A DNA stretch of 64,000 bases. Source: Eretmocerus hayati (lineage: Eukaryota > Arthropoda > Insecta > Hymenoptera > Aphelinidae). A program made the translations under genes and the position numbers. The notes under the pieces were generated by a model. The model was not told the origin of the DNA. It searched no databases and saw only the letters and a list, made by a program, of their open reading frames with translations. Below, piece by piece: positions 51,543-62,182 of this stretch (position 1 is its first letter; each line of letters starts with the position of its first letter). Where the stretch lies: contig CM056742.1 of NCBI GenBank assembly GCA_029851415.1, positions 100,236,976-100,300,975 of the forward strand, in the 5' to 3' direction.

Positions 51543-53391
51543 TGGTGAATGATGGACAAAGGTAGTCCAGGTCCTTCCAATATGGCACATTTGCGTTTAC
51601 ACCACAAGAATTCGTCATTTTGCACCAATTCGCAGTGATTTGTGTGTCCTCTCGCCTCGAAGCTCGTTCGAGACACTCTCAAAGTCCCGCAGGTGTATTC
51701 ACGCACTTTTAGGACACGGCAAATGATAGGTGGATAATGGACAAAGGTAGTCCAGGTACTTTCAATGTGGCACATTTGCGTTTACACCCCGAGAATTCAT
51801 GATTTTTTGCCAATATGCGGTGATTCGTGTGACCTCTCGTCTCGAAGCTCGTTCTAGACGCTCTCAAAGTCCTGCAGGTGTATCCACGCACTTTTGGGAC
51901 ACGGCAAAGGATAGGTGGATGATGTACAAAGGTAGTCCAGGTACTTTCAATGTGGCACATTTGCGTTTACACCCCAAGAATTCGTGATTTCGCACCATTT
52001 CGCAGTGATTTGTGTGACCTCTCGCCTCGCAGCTCGTTCTAGACACTCTCAAAGTCCCGCAGGTGATTCCACGCACTTTTGGGACACGGCAAATGATAGG
52101 TGGATGATGGACAAAGGTAGTCCAGTTACTTTCAATGTGGCAAGTTTGCGTTTACACCCCGAGAATTCATGATTTTATGCCAATATGCGGTGATTCGTGT
52201 GACCTCTCGTCTCCAAGCTCGTTCTAGACGCTCTCAAAGTCCCGCAGGTGTATCCACGCACTTTTGGGACACGGCAAATGATAGGTGGATGATGTACAAA
52301 GGTAGTCCAGGTACTTTCAATGTGGCACATTTGCGTTTACACCCCAAGAATTCGTGATTTTGCACCAATTTGCAGTGATTTGTGTGACCTCTCGCCTCGA
52401 AGCTCGTTCTGGACACTCTCAAAGTCCCGCAGGTGTATCCACGCACTTTTGGGACACGGCAAATGATAGGTGGATGATGGACAAAGGTAGTCCAGGTACT
52501 TTCAATGTGGCACATATGCGTTTACACCCCAAGAATTCGTGACTTTGCACCAATTCGCAGTGATTTGTGTGACCCTTCGCCTCGAAGCTCGTTCTAGACG
52601 CTCTCAAAGTCCCGCAGGTGTATCCACGCACATTCGTGACACGGCAAATGATGGGTGGATGATGTACAAAGGTAGTCCAGGTACTTTCAATGTGGCACAT
52701 TTGCGTTTACACCCCGAGAATTCATGATTTTGCACCAATTCGCAGTGATTTGTGTGACCTCTCGCCTCGAAGCTCGTTCTAGACGCTCTTAAAGTCCCGC
52801 AGGTGTATCCACGCACTTTTGGGACACGGAAATTGATAGGCGGATGATGTACGAAGGTAGTCCAGGTACTTTTGATGTGGCGCATTTGCGTTTACACCCC
52901 AAGATTCCGTGATTTTGCACCAATTCGCAGTAATTTGTGTGACCTCTCGTCTCGAAGCTCGTTCTAGACGCTCTCAAAGTCCCGCAGGTGTATCCACGCA
53001 CTTCTGGGACACGGCAAATGATAGGTGGATGATGTACGAAGGTAGTCCAGGTACTTTTAATGAGCAAATTTGCGTTTACACCCCGAGAATTCATGATTTT
53101 TTGCCAATATGCGGTGATTCGTGTGACCTCTCGTCTCGAAGCTCGTTCTAGACGCTCTCAAAGTCCCGCAGGTGTATCCACGCACTTTTGGGACACGGCA
53201 AATGATAGGTGGATGATGTACAAAGGTAGTCCAGGTACTTTCAATGAGGCACATTTGCGTTTACACCCCAAGAACTCGTGATTTTGCACCAATTCGCAGT
53301 GATTTGTGTGACCTCTCGCCTCGAAGCTCGTTCTAGACACTCTCAAAGTCCCGCAGGTGTATCCACGCACTTTTGGGACACGGCAAATGAT
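51543..53391 (+). repeat. 10-monomer tandem unit, copy 2 (1,849 bp)
   Basis: Directly adjacent copy. It carries CTCCAAGCTCG near 52,211, a change then inherited at 54,060 and 54,800 but absent from copy 1. This shows that copy 2 was the template for the later 14-monomer event. Confidence 0.85.
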
Positions 53392-54238
53392 AGGTGGATG
53401 ATGGACAAAGGTAGTCCAGGTACTTTCAATGTGGCACATTTGCGTTTACACCCCAAGTATTCGTGATTTTGCACCAATTCGCAGTGATTTGTGTGACCTC
53501 TCGCCTCGAAGCTCGTTCTAGACGCTCTCAAAGTCCCGCAGGTGTATCCACGCACTTTTGGGACACGGCAAATGATAGGCGGATGATGGACAAAGGTAGT
53601 CCAGGTACTTTCAATGTGGCACATTTGCGTTTACACCCCAAGAATTCGTGATTTTGCACCAATTCGCAGTGATTTGTGTGACCCTTCGTCTCGAAGCTCG
53701 TTCTAGACGCTCTCAAAGTCCCGCAGGTGTATCCACGCACTTTTGGGACACGGCAAAGGATAGGTGGATGATGTACAAAGGTAGTCCAGGTACTTTCAAT
53801 GTGGCACATTTGCGTTTACACCCCAAGAATTCGTGATTTTGCACCATTTCGCAGTGATTTGTGTGACCTCTCGCCTCGCAGCTCGTTCTAGACACTCTCA
53901 AAGTCCCGCAGGTGATTCCACGCACTTTTGGGACACGGCAAATGATAGGTGGATGATGGACAAAGGTAGTCCAGTTACTTTCAATGTGGCAAGTTTGCGT
54001 TTACACCCCGAGAATTCATGATTTTATGCCAATATGCGGTGATTCGTGTGACCTCTCGTCTCCAAGCTCGTTCTAGACGCTCTCAAAGTCCCGCAGGTGT
54101 ATCCACGCACTTTTGGGACACGGCAAATGATAGGTGGATGATGTACAAAGGTAGTCCAGGTACTTTCAATGTGGCACATTTGCGTTTACACCCCAAGAAT
54201 TCGTGATTTTGCACCAATTTGCAGTGATTTGTGTGACC

Positions 54239-56344
54239 TCTCGCCTCGAAGCTCGTTCGAGACACTCTCAAAGTCCCGCAGGTGTATTCACGCACTTTTA
54301 GGACACAGCAAATGATAGGTGGATAATGGACAAAGGTAGTCCAGGTACTTTCAATGTGGCACATTTGCGTTTACACCCCGAGAATTCATGATTTTTTGCC
54401 AATATGCGGTGATTCGTGTGACCTCTCGTCTCGAAGCTCGTTCTAGACGCTCTCAAAGTCCTGCAGGTGTATCCACGCACTTTTGGGACACGGCAAAGGA
54501 TAGGTGGATGATGTACAAAGGTAGTCCAGGTACTTTCAATGTGGCACATTTGCGTTTACACCCCAAGAATTCGTGATTTTGCACCATTTCGCAGTGATTT
54601 GTGTGACCTCTCGCCTCGCAGCTCGTTCTAGACACTCTCAAAGTCCCGCAGGTGATTCCACGCACTTTTGGGACACGGCAAATGATAGGTGGATGATGGA
54701 CAAAGGTAGTCCAGTTACTTTCAATGTGGCAAGTTTGCGTTTACACCCCGAGAATTCATGATTTTATGCCAATATGCGGTGATTCGTGTGACCTCTCGTC
54801 TCCAAGCTCGTTCTAGACGCTCTCAAAGTCCCGCAGGTGTATCCACGCACTTTTGGGACACGGCAAATGATAGGTGGATGATGTACAAAGGTAGTCCAGG
54901 TACTTTCAATGTGGCACATTTGCGTTTACACCCCAAGAATTCGTGATTTTGCACCAATTTGCAGTGATTTGTGTGACCTCTCGCCTCGAAGCTCGTTCTG
55001 GACACTCTCAAAGTCCCGCAGGTGTATCCACGCACTTTTGGGACACGGCAAATGATAGGTGGATGATGGACAAAGGTAGTCCAGGTACTTTCAATGTGGC
55101 ACATATGCGTTTACACCCCAAGAATCCGTGACTTTGCACCAATTCGCAGTGATTTGTGTGACCCTTCGCCTCGAAGCTCGTTCTAGACGCTCTCAAAGTC
55201 CCGCAGGTGTATCCACGCACATTCGTGACACGGCAAATGATGGGTGGATGATGTACAAAGGTAGTCCAGGTACTTTCAATGTGGCACATTTGCGTTTACA
55301 CCCCGAGAATTCATGATTTTGCACCAATTCGCAGTGATTTGTGTGACCTCTCGCCTCGAAGCTCGTTCTAGACGCTCTTAAAGTCCCGCAGGTGTATCCA
55401 CGCACTTTTAGGACACGGAAATTGATAGGTGGATGATGTACGAAGGTAGTCCAGGTACTTTTGATGTGGCGCATTTGCGTTTACACCCCAAGATTCCGTG
55501 ATTTTGCACCAATTCGCAGTAATTTGTGTGACCTCTCGTCTCGAAGCTCGTTCTAGACGCTCTCAAAGTCCCGCAGGTGTATCCACGCACTTCTGGGACA
55601 CGGCAAATGATAGGTGGATGATGTACGAAGGTAGTCCAGGTACTTTTAATGAGCAAATTTGCGTTTACACCCCGAGAATTCATGATTTTTTGCCAATATG
55701 CGGTGATTCGTGTGACCTCTCGTCTCGAAGCTCGTTCTAGACGCTCTCAAAGTCCCGCAGGTGTATCCACGCACTTTTGGGACACGGCAAATGATAGGTG
55801 GATGATGTACAAAGGTAGTCCAGGTACTTTCAATGTGGCACATTTGCGTTTACACCCCAAGAACTCGTGATTTTGCACCAATTCGCAGTGATTTGTGTGA
55901 CCTCTCGCCTCGAAGCTCGTTCTAGACACTCTCAAAGTCCCGCAGGTGTATCCACGCACTTTTGGGACACGGCAAATGATAGGTGGATGATGGACAAAGG
56001 TAGCCCAGGTACTTTCAATGTGGCACATTTGCGTTTACACCCCAAGAATTCGTGATTTTGCACCAATTCGCAGTGATTTGTGTGACCTCTCGCCTCGAAG
56101 CTCGTTCTAGACGCTCTCAAAGTCCCGCAGGTGTATCCACGCACTTTTGGGACACGGCAAATGATAGGCGGATGATGGACAAAGGTAGTCCAGGTACTTT
56201 CAATGTGGCACATTTGCGTTTACACCCCAAGAATTCGTGATTTTGCACCAATTCGCAGTGATTTGTGTGACCCTTCGTCTCGAAGCTCGTTCTAGACGCT
56301 CTCAAAGTCCCGCAGGTGTATCCACGCACTTTTGGGACACGGCA
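54239..56344 (+). repeat. 14-monomer-offset copy of 51,650-53,755
   Basis: A stretch of 2,106 bp matches 51,650-53,755 at an offset of 2,589 bp (14 x 185 minus 1). It begins inside a TTCGAGACAC monomer and ends where GGCAAAGGATAGG changes to GGCAAATGATGGG. The 483 bp between the copies (53,756-54,238) contains monomers also found inside the block at +740 bp. The region was therefore built by at least two steps. Confidence 0.78.
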
Positions 56345-56724
56345 AATGATGGGTGGATGATGTACAAAGGTAGTCCAGGTACTTTCAATGTGGCACATTT
56401 TCGTTTACACCCCGAGAATTCATGATTTTGCACCAATTCGCAGTGATTTGTGTGACCTCTCGCCTCGAAGCTCGTTCTAGACGCTCTTAAAGTCCCGCAG
56501 GTGTATCCACGCACTTTTGGGACACGGCAAATGATAGGTGGATGATGTACAGAGGTAGTCCAGGTCCTTTTAATGTGGCACATTTGCGTTTACACCCCAA
56601 GAATTCGTGATTTTGCACCAATTCGCAGTGATTTGTGTGACCTCTCGCCTCGAAGCTCGTTCTAGACACTCTCAAAGTCCCGCAGGTGTGTTCACGCACT
56701 TTTGGGACACGGCAAATGATAGGC
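55985..56724 (+). repeat. 4-monomer tandem unit near right end, copy 1 (740 bp)
   Basis: Four monomers (GATAGGCGG; TGACCCTTCG plus GATGGGTGG; GCTCTTAAAG plus GGTCCTTTTAATG; GTGTTCACGCAC) repeat exactly in the following 740 bp. Confidence 0.85.
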
Positions 56725-57464
56725 GGATGATGGACAAAGGTAGTCCAGGTACTTTCAATGTGGCACATTTGCGTTTACACCCCAAGAATTCGTGATTTTG
56801 CACCAATTCGCAGTGATTTGTGTGACCTCTCGCCTCGAAGCTCGTTCTAGACGCTCTCAAAGTCCCGCAGGTGTATCCACGCACTTTTGGGACACGGCAA
56901 ATGATAGGCGGATGATGGACAAAGGTAGTCCAGGTACTTTCAATGTGGCACATTTGCGTTTACACCCCAAGAATTCGTGATTTTGCACCAATTCGCAGTG
57001 ATTTGTGTGACCCTTCGTCTCGAAGCTCGTTCTAGACGCTCTCAAAGTCCCGCAGGTGTATCCACGCACTTTTGGGACACGGCAAATGATGGGTGGATGA
57101 TGTACAAAGGTAGTCCAGGTACTTTCAATGTGGCACATTTTCGTTTACACCCCGAGAATTCATGATTTTGCACCAATTCGCAGTGATTTGTGTGACCTCT
57201 CGCCTCGAAGCTCGTTCTAGACGCTCTTAAAGTCCCGCAGGTGTATCCACGCACTTTTGGGACACGGCAAATGATAGGTGGATGATGTACAGAGGTAGTC
57301 CAGGTCCTTTTAATGTGGCACATTTGCGTTTACACCCCAAGAATTCGTGATTTCGCACCAATTCGCAGTGATTTGTGTGACCTCTCGCCTCGAAGCTCGT
57401 TCTAGACACTCTCAAAGTCCCGCAGGTGTGTTCACGCACTTTTGGGACACGGCAAATGATAGGT
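56725..57464 (+). repeat. 4-monomer tandem unit near right end, copy 2 (740 bp)
   Basis: Adjacent copy. The one difference I noticed is GATTTCGCACC near 57,352, where copy 1 has GATTTTGCACC. Very recent by divergence, although it lies only about 4 kb from the array edge. Confidence 0.85.
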
Positions 57465-60400
57465 GGATGATGGACAAAGGTAGTCCAGGTACTTTCAATG
57501 TGGCACATTTGCGTTTACACCCCGAAAATTCATGATTTTTTGCCAATATGCGGTGATTCGTGTGACCTCTCGTCTCGAAGCTCGTTCTAGACGCTCTCAA
57601 AGTCCCGCAGGAGTATCCACGCACTTTTGGGAGACGGCAAATGATAGGTGGATGATGTACAAAGGTAGTCCAGGTACTTTCAATGTGGCTTATTTGCGTT
57701 GACACCCCAAAAATTCGTGATTTTGCACCAATTCGCAGTGATTTGTGTGACCTCTCGCCTCGAAGCTCGTTCTAGATACTCTCAAAGTCCCGCAGGTGAA
57801 ATCACGCACTCTTGGGACACGGCAAATGATAGGTGGATGATGGACAAAGGTAGTCCAGGTACTTTCAATGTGGCACATTTGCGTTTACACCCCGAGAATT
57901 CATGATTTGTTGCCAATATGCGGTGATTCGTGTGACCTCTCGTCTCGAAGCTCGTTCTAGACGCTCTCAAAGTCCCGCAGGTGTATCCACGCACTTCTGG
58001 GACACGGCAAATGATAGGTGGATGATGGACAAAGGTAGTCCAGGTACTTTCAATGTGGCACATTCGCGTTTACACCCCGAGAATTCATGATTTTTTGCCA
58101 ATATGCGGTGATTCATGTGACCTCTCGTCTCGAAGCTCGTTCTGGACGCTCTCAAAGTCCCGCAGGTGTATCCACGCACTTTTGGGACACGGCAAATGAT
58201 AGGTGGATGATGTACAAAGGTAGTCCAGGTACTTTCAATGTGGCACATTTGCGTTTACACCCCAAGAATTCGTGATTTTGCACCAATTCGCAGTGATTTG
58301 TGTGACCTCTCGCCTCGAAGCTCGTTCTAGACACTCTCAAAGTCCCGCAGGTGTATCCACGCACTTTTGGGACACGGAAAATGATAGGTGGATGATGGAC
58401 AAAGGTAGTCCAGGTACTTTCGATGTGGCACATTTGCGTTTACACCCCAAGAATTCGTGATTTTGCACCAATTCGCAGTGATTTGTGTGACCTCTCGCCT
58501 CGAAGCTCGTTCTAGACGCTCTCAAAGTCCCGCAGGTGTATCCACGCACTTCTGGGACACGGCAAATGATAGGTGGATGATGTACGAAGGTAGTCCAGGT
58601 ACTTTTAATGAGCAAATTTGCGTTTACACCCCGAGAATTCATGATTTTTTGCCAATATGCGGTGATTCGTGTGACCTCTCGTCTCGAAGCTCGTTCTAGA
58701 CGCTCTCAAAGTCCCGCAGGTGTATCCACGCACTCTTGGGACACGGAAAATGATAGGCGGATGATGGACAAAGGTAGTCCAGGTACTTTCAATGTGGCAC
58801 ATTTGCGTTTACACCCCAAGAATTCGTGATTTCGCACCAATTCGCAGTGATTCGTGTGACCCTTCGTCTCGAAGCTCGTTCTGGACGCTCTCAAAGTCCC
58901 GCAGGTGTATCCAGGCACATTTGGGACACGGCAAATGATGGGTGGATGATGTACAAAGGTAGTCCAGGTACTTTCAATGTGGCACATTTTCGTTTACACC
59001 CCGAGAATTCATGATTTTGCACCAATTCGCAGTGATTTGTGTGACCTCTCGCCTCGAAGCTCGTTCTAGACGCTCTTAAAGTCCCGCAGGTGTATCCACG
59101 CACTTTTGGGACACGGCAAATGATAGGTGGATGATGTACAAAGGTAGTCCAGGTACTTTTAATGTGGCACATTTGCGTTTACACCCCAAGAATTCGTGAT
59201 TTTGCACCAATTCGCAGTGATTTGTGTGACCTCTCGCCTCGAAGCTCGTTCTAGACACTCTCAAAGTCCCGCAGGTGTGTTCACAGACTTTTGGGACACG
59301 GCAAATGATAGGTGGATGATGGACAAAGGTAGTCCAGGTACTTCCAATGTGGCACATTTGCGTTTACACCCCAAGATTCCGTGATTTTGCACCAATTCGC
59401 AGTGATTTGTGTGACCCTTCGCCTCGAAGCTCGTTCTAGACGCTCTCAAAGTCCCGCAGGTGTATCCACGCACTTTCGGGACACGGCAAATGATAGGTGG
59501 ATGATGTACAAAGGTAGTCCAGGTACTTCCAATGTGGCACATTTGCGTTTAGACCCCGAGAATTCATGATTTTTTGCCAATATGCGGTGATTCGTGTGAC
59601 CTCTCGTCTCGAAGCTCGTTCTAGACGCTCTCAAAGTCCCGCAGGAGTATCCACGCACTTCTGGGACACGGCAAATGATAGGTGGATGATGTACAAACGT
59701 AGTCCAGGTACTCTCAATGTGGCACATTTGCGTTTACACCCCAAGAATTCGTAATTTTGCACCAATTCGCAGTGATTTGTGTGACCCTTCGTCTCGAAGC
59801 TCGTTCTAGACGCTCTCAAAGTCCCGCAGGTGTATCCACGCACATTTGGGACACGGCAAATGATGGGTGGATGATGTACAAAGGTAGTCCAGGTACTTTC
59901 AATGTGGCACATTTGCGTTTACACCCCAAGAATTCGTGATTTTGCACCAATTCGCAGTGATTTGTGTGACCTCTCGCCTCGAAGCTCGTTCTAGACACTC
60001 TCAAAGTCCCGCAGGTGTGTTCACAGACTTTTGGGACACGGCAAATGATAGGTGGATGATGGACAAAGGTAGTCCAGGTACTTTCAATGTGGCACATTTG
60101 CGTTTACACCCCAAGATTCCGTGATTTTGCACCAATTCGCAGTGATTTGTGTGACCCTTCGCCTCGAAGCTCGTTCTAGACGCTCTCAAAGTCCCGCAGG
60201 TGTATCCACGCACTTTCGGGACACGGCAAATGATAGGTGGATGATGTACAAAGGTAGTCCAGGTACTTCCAATGTGGCACATTTGCGTTTAGACCCCGAG
60301 AATTCATGATTTTTTGCCAATATGCGGTGATTCGTGTGACCTCTCGTCTCGAAGCTCGTTCTAGACGCTCTCAAAGTCCCGCAGGAGTATCCACGCACTT

Positions 60401-61076
60401 TTGGGACACGGCAAATGATAGGTGGATGATGTACAAAGGTAGTCCAGGTACTTTCAATGTGGCTCATTTGCGTTTACACCCCAAGAATTCGTAATTTTGC
60501 ACCAATTCGCAGTGATTTGTGTGACCCTTCGTCTCGAAGCTCGTTCTAGACGCTCTCAAAGTCCCGCAGGTGTATCCACGCACATTTGGGACACGGCAAA
60601 TGATGGGTGGATGATGTACAAAGGTAGTCCAGGTACTTTCAATGTGGCACATTTTCGTTTACACCCCGAGAATTCATGATTTTGCACCAATTCGCAGTGA
60701 TTTGTGTGACCTCTCGCCTCGAAGCTCGTTCTAGACACTCTCAAAGTCCCGCAGGTGTGTTCACAGACTTTTGGGACACGGCAAATGATAGGTGGATGAT
60801 GGACAAAGGTAGTCCAGGTACTTTCAATGTGGCACATTTGCGTTTACACCCCACGAATTTGTAATTTTGCACAAATTCGCAGTGATTTGTGTGACCCTTC
60901 GCCTCGAAGCTCGTTCTAGACGCTCTCAAAGTCCCGCAGGTGTATCCACGCACTTCCGGGACACGGCAAATGATAGGTGGATGATGTACAAAGGTAGTAC
61001 AGGTACTTTCAATGTGGCACATTTGCGTTCACACCCCGAGAATTCATGATTTTTTGCCAATATGCGGTGATTCATG

Positions 61077-61262
61077 TGACCTCTCGTCTCGAAGCTCGTT
61101 CTAGTTGCTTTCAAAGTCCCGCAGGTGTATCTACGCACTTTTGGGACACAGCAAATGATAGGTGTATGATGTACAAAGGTATCCCAGGTACTTTCAATGT
61201 GGCACATTCGCGTTTACACCCCGAGAATTCATGATTTTTTACCAATATGCAGTTTTTTCATG
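61077..61262 (+). repeat. Degraded terminal monomer at the array edge
   Basis: The last recognisable unit carries about ten changes relative to its neighbours. They include CTAGTTGCTTTC for CTAGACGCTCTC, GTATCTACGC, ACACAGC, GGTGTATG, GTATCCCAGG, TTTTTTACC and ATGCAGTTTTTTCATG with a 1-bp insertion. Homology ends after CATG at about 61,262. The unit before it also carries unusual changes, for example GTAGTACAGG near 60,995. Elevated divergence at the boundary is the known signature of terminal repeats that escape unequal exchange. Confidence 0.85.
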
Positions 61263-61780
61263 ATTCCCCATCCCCGAGTGGGCCCTAATCCTCAAATTGA
61301 GTGGTAGAAAGAATTTCCAAACCACATATTTCAACGTAGAATTTCCCGTTCTTTCGAATGCCGTAGTTCAAATTCCGAAATATCGGTGGTAACTCCCTCA
61401 AAAATGCAAAAAACTCCAAAAAATTGCAGTTTTCAAAAAATCGCCCAAAACATCAAATTTGTTTTCAAAAATGCAACAGTTTTGTTCCTCACGAAAATTT
61501 GCATAAATCGCTTCCCCTCCGAGTTAAACGCCTAATACTGCGTTTTCTTCTCATTTCCGCGCTATTCAGCCCACCATGGGCGTATGGGTCCAGGAGGCTT
61601 CTCGGGGGAAAAGGATTCGGATTCTACGATCAAGAAGCTACAATTTCCTTGCTTGCAAATTTCCGATATCGATTTTTTTCAGCGTAAGAAAAATTTTGGG
61701 CCCAGAAGTGTTTCGGAAACCTGTGTGCGCCGCCTATATCAAGACGGCGATCACCCGAAAAAAAGAGCGAGAGCGGGCAT

Positions 61781-61806
61781 TGCAGCGCCAAGCAAGGTGC
61801 GCTGCA
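61781..61806. other. Stem-loop, 8-bp perfect stem
   Basis: TGCAGCGC at 61,781-61,788 pairs with GCGCTGCA at 61,799-61,806 around a 10-nt loop. Its role is unknown. It lies in the GC-rich stretch between the satellite and the SINE. Confidence 0.6.
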
Positions 61807-61915
61807 TAGCGAACAACGACGACTTGAAGAGTGATCATTGACGACGAAGAGAGAAGACAGAAGAGCGGACACACCAAAGAGGAACGCCCCATGGCGCGCG
61901 ATACGCTTCCCACCT

Positions 61916-61929
61916 TGAAGTTATGCTAA
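61916..61929 (+). repeat. Target-site duplication, left (TGAAGTTATGCTAA)
   Basis: It matches TGAACTATGCTAA at 62,183-62,195 except for one base difference and one indel. It brackets an element with a poly(A) end, as expected for target-primed retrotransposition. Confidence 0.75.
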
Positions 61930-62179
61930 CGCGGTCCCAGGGTGGGTTGGTTAGATAGTGGTTAGCTGCCCCCAGCTCTGCAATGATGGCTTGCCAACAT
62001 CGTAGGGCTGAGAGCAGGAGGTTTTAGCCACCAGGGCACACGAGCGTTGGATTCATGCTCATCCGGTTTACCGGGTGAGCAAAATGAAAGCGCTTTTGGT
62101 CTGTGGGTGAGAGATCCATTAGGGATAGCCTGTCATCCGATTTTTCCTCATATTCCACTTAAAAAAAAAAAAAAAAAAA
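61930..62179 (+). mobile_element. SINE-like retroposon with poly(A) tail
   Basis: A ~250-bp insertion bounded by an imperfect 13-14 bp target-site duplication and ending in 19 consecutive A (62,161-62,179), followed by GAG and the right duplication. Near its 5' end, TTAGATAGTGGTTAG (61,951-61,965) resembles the D-arm/A box of Asp- or His-type tRNAs, sharing ATAGTGGTTAG. CGTTGGATTCA at 62,045-62,055 matches the B-box consensus GGTTCGATTCC at 8 of 11 positions, but it lies 94 nt downstream of the A box, further than in a tRNA. It encodes no protein of its own. I read it as a tRNA-derived SINE mobilised by a LINE machinery. The family is not recognised by name. An alternative is a truncated LINE 3' end. 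Confidence 0.72.
62056..62081. other. Stem-loop inside the SINE
   Basis: TGCTCATCCGG (62,056-62,066) and CCGGGTGAGCA (62,071-62,081) form an 11-bp stem with one T-G wobble pair around a TTTA loop. It begins directly after the B-box-like motif. A stem-loop in the SINE body could be a structural element of the RNA. This is inferred from sequence symmetry only. Confidence 0.65.
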
Positions 62180-62182
62180 GAG

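Larger units (their letters stand above)
1..61262. repeat. 185-bp tandem satellite array (about 331 monomers, right end in window)
   Basis: A single head-to-tail array with constant orientation. Taking the monomer start as the TGACC before the conserved CTCGAAGCTCG block, starts fall at 1, 186, 371 and so on to 61,077. That is 330 steps spanning 61,076 bp, or 330 x 185 plus 26 bp. The consensus monomer has 89 G+C of 185 (48%), with 10 CpG. Most monomers carry one EcoRI site (GAATTC) and one XbaI site (TCTAGA). The unit length is in the range of a nucleosome repeat, which is typical of centromeric and pericentromeric satellites in many eukaryotes (known of such families; the function here is inferred). 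The array starts before base 1 and ends in a degraded monomer near 61,262. No transposon, gene or inversion interrupts it. Frames stay open on both strands for at most about 1.5 monomers because 185 is not a multiple of 3, so it is not coding. Confidence 0.98.
61263..61929. other. Non-satellite flank without a supported gene
   Basis: About 670 bp of unrelated sequence. The first ~260 bp is A/T-rich with A-runs and a short internal repeat (CAAAAATGCAA at about 61,401 and 61,465). From about 61,530 it becomes more GC-rich. A start codon in good translational context (CCCACCATGG at about 61,571-61,580) opens a short basic frame. That frame ends at 61,809, shows no recognisable domain, and overlaps other equally short frames, so I do not call it a gene. 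Nothing matching a tRNA, rRNA or known transposase is visible. Confidence 0.7.

Noticed and set aside
1..61234. Hundreds of recurring open frames of 60-127 codons on both strands inside the array, the commonest a 93-codon minus-strand frame
   Set aside because: They are the same 185-bp DNA read repeatedly. 185 is not divisible by 3, so each frame spans about 1.5 monomers and then stops. Both strands are equally open, the frames overlap each other, and no promoter, splice pattern or recognisable domain accompanies them.
1..61262. CRISPR array
   Set aside because: Repeats are 185 bp, contiguous and without unique spacers. The context is eukaryotic and there are no cas genes.
1..61262. CENP-B box in the monomer
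   Set aside because: I looked for the TTCG....A..CGGG pattern on both strands of the consensus and found no match. The TTCG occurrences lack the required downstream bases.
1..61262. Tandem rRNA, histone or other gene array
   Set aside because: The unit is too short, has no rRNA-like or histone-like sequence, and shows no conserved coding frame.
61424..61872. Short plus- and minus-strand frames in the flank, including one starting in a good CCACCATGG context at 61,576
   Set aside because: Each is 60-90 codons, overlaps others in different frames, is low-complexity and basic, and has no recognisable domain. No start, stop or splice evidence favours one.
61945..62055. Functional tRNA gene
   Set aside because: Only the A-box region is tRNA-like. 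The B-box-like motif is 94 nt away, and no acceptor or anticodon stem can be formed in the usual spacing. A SINE explains the match better.
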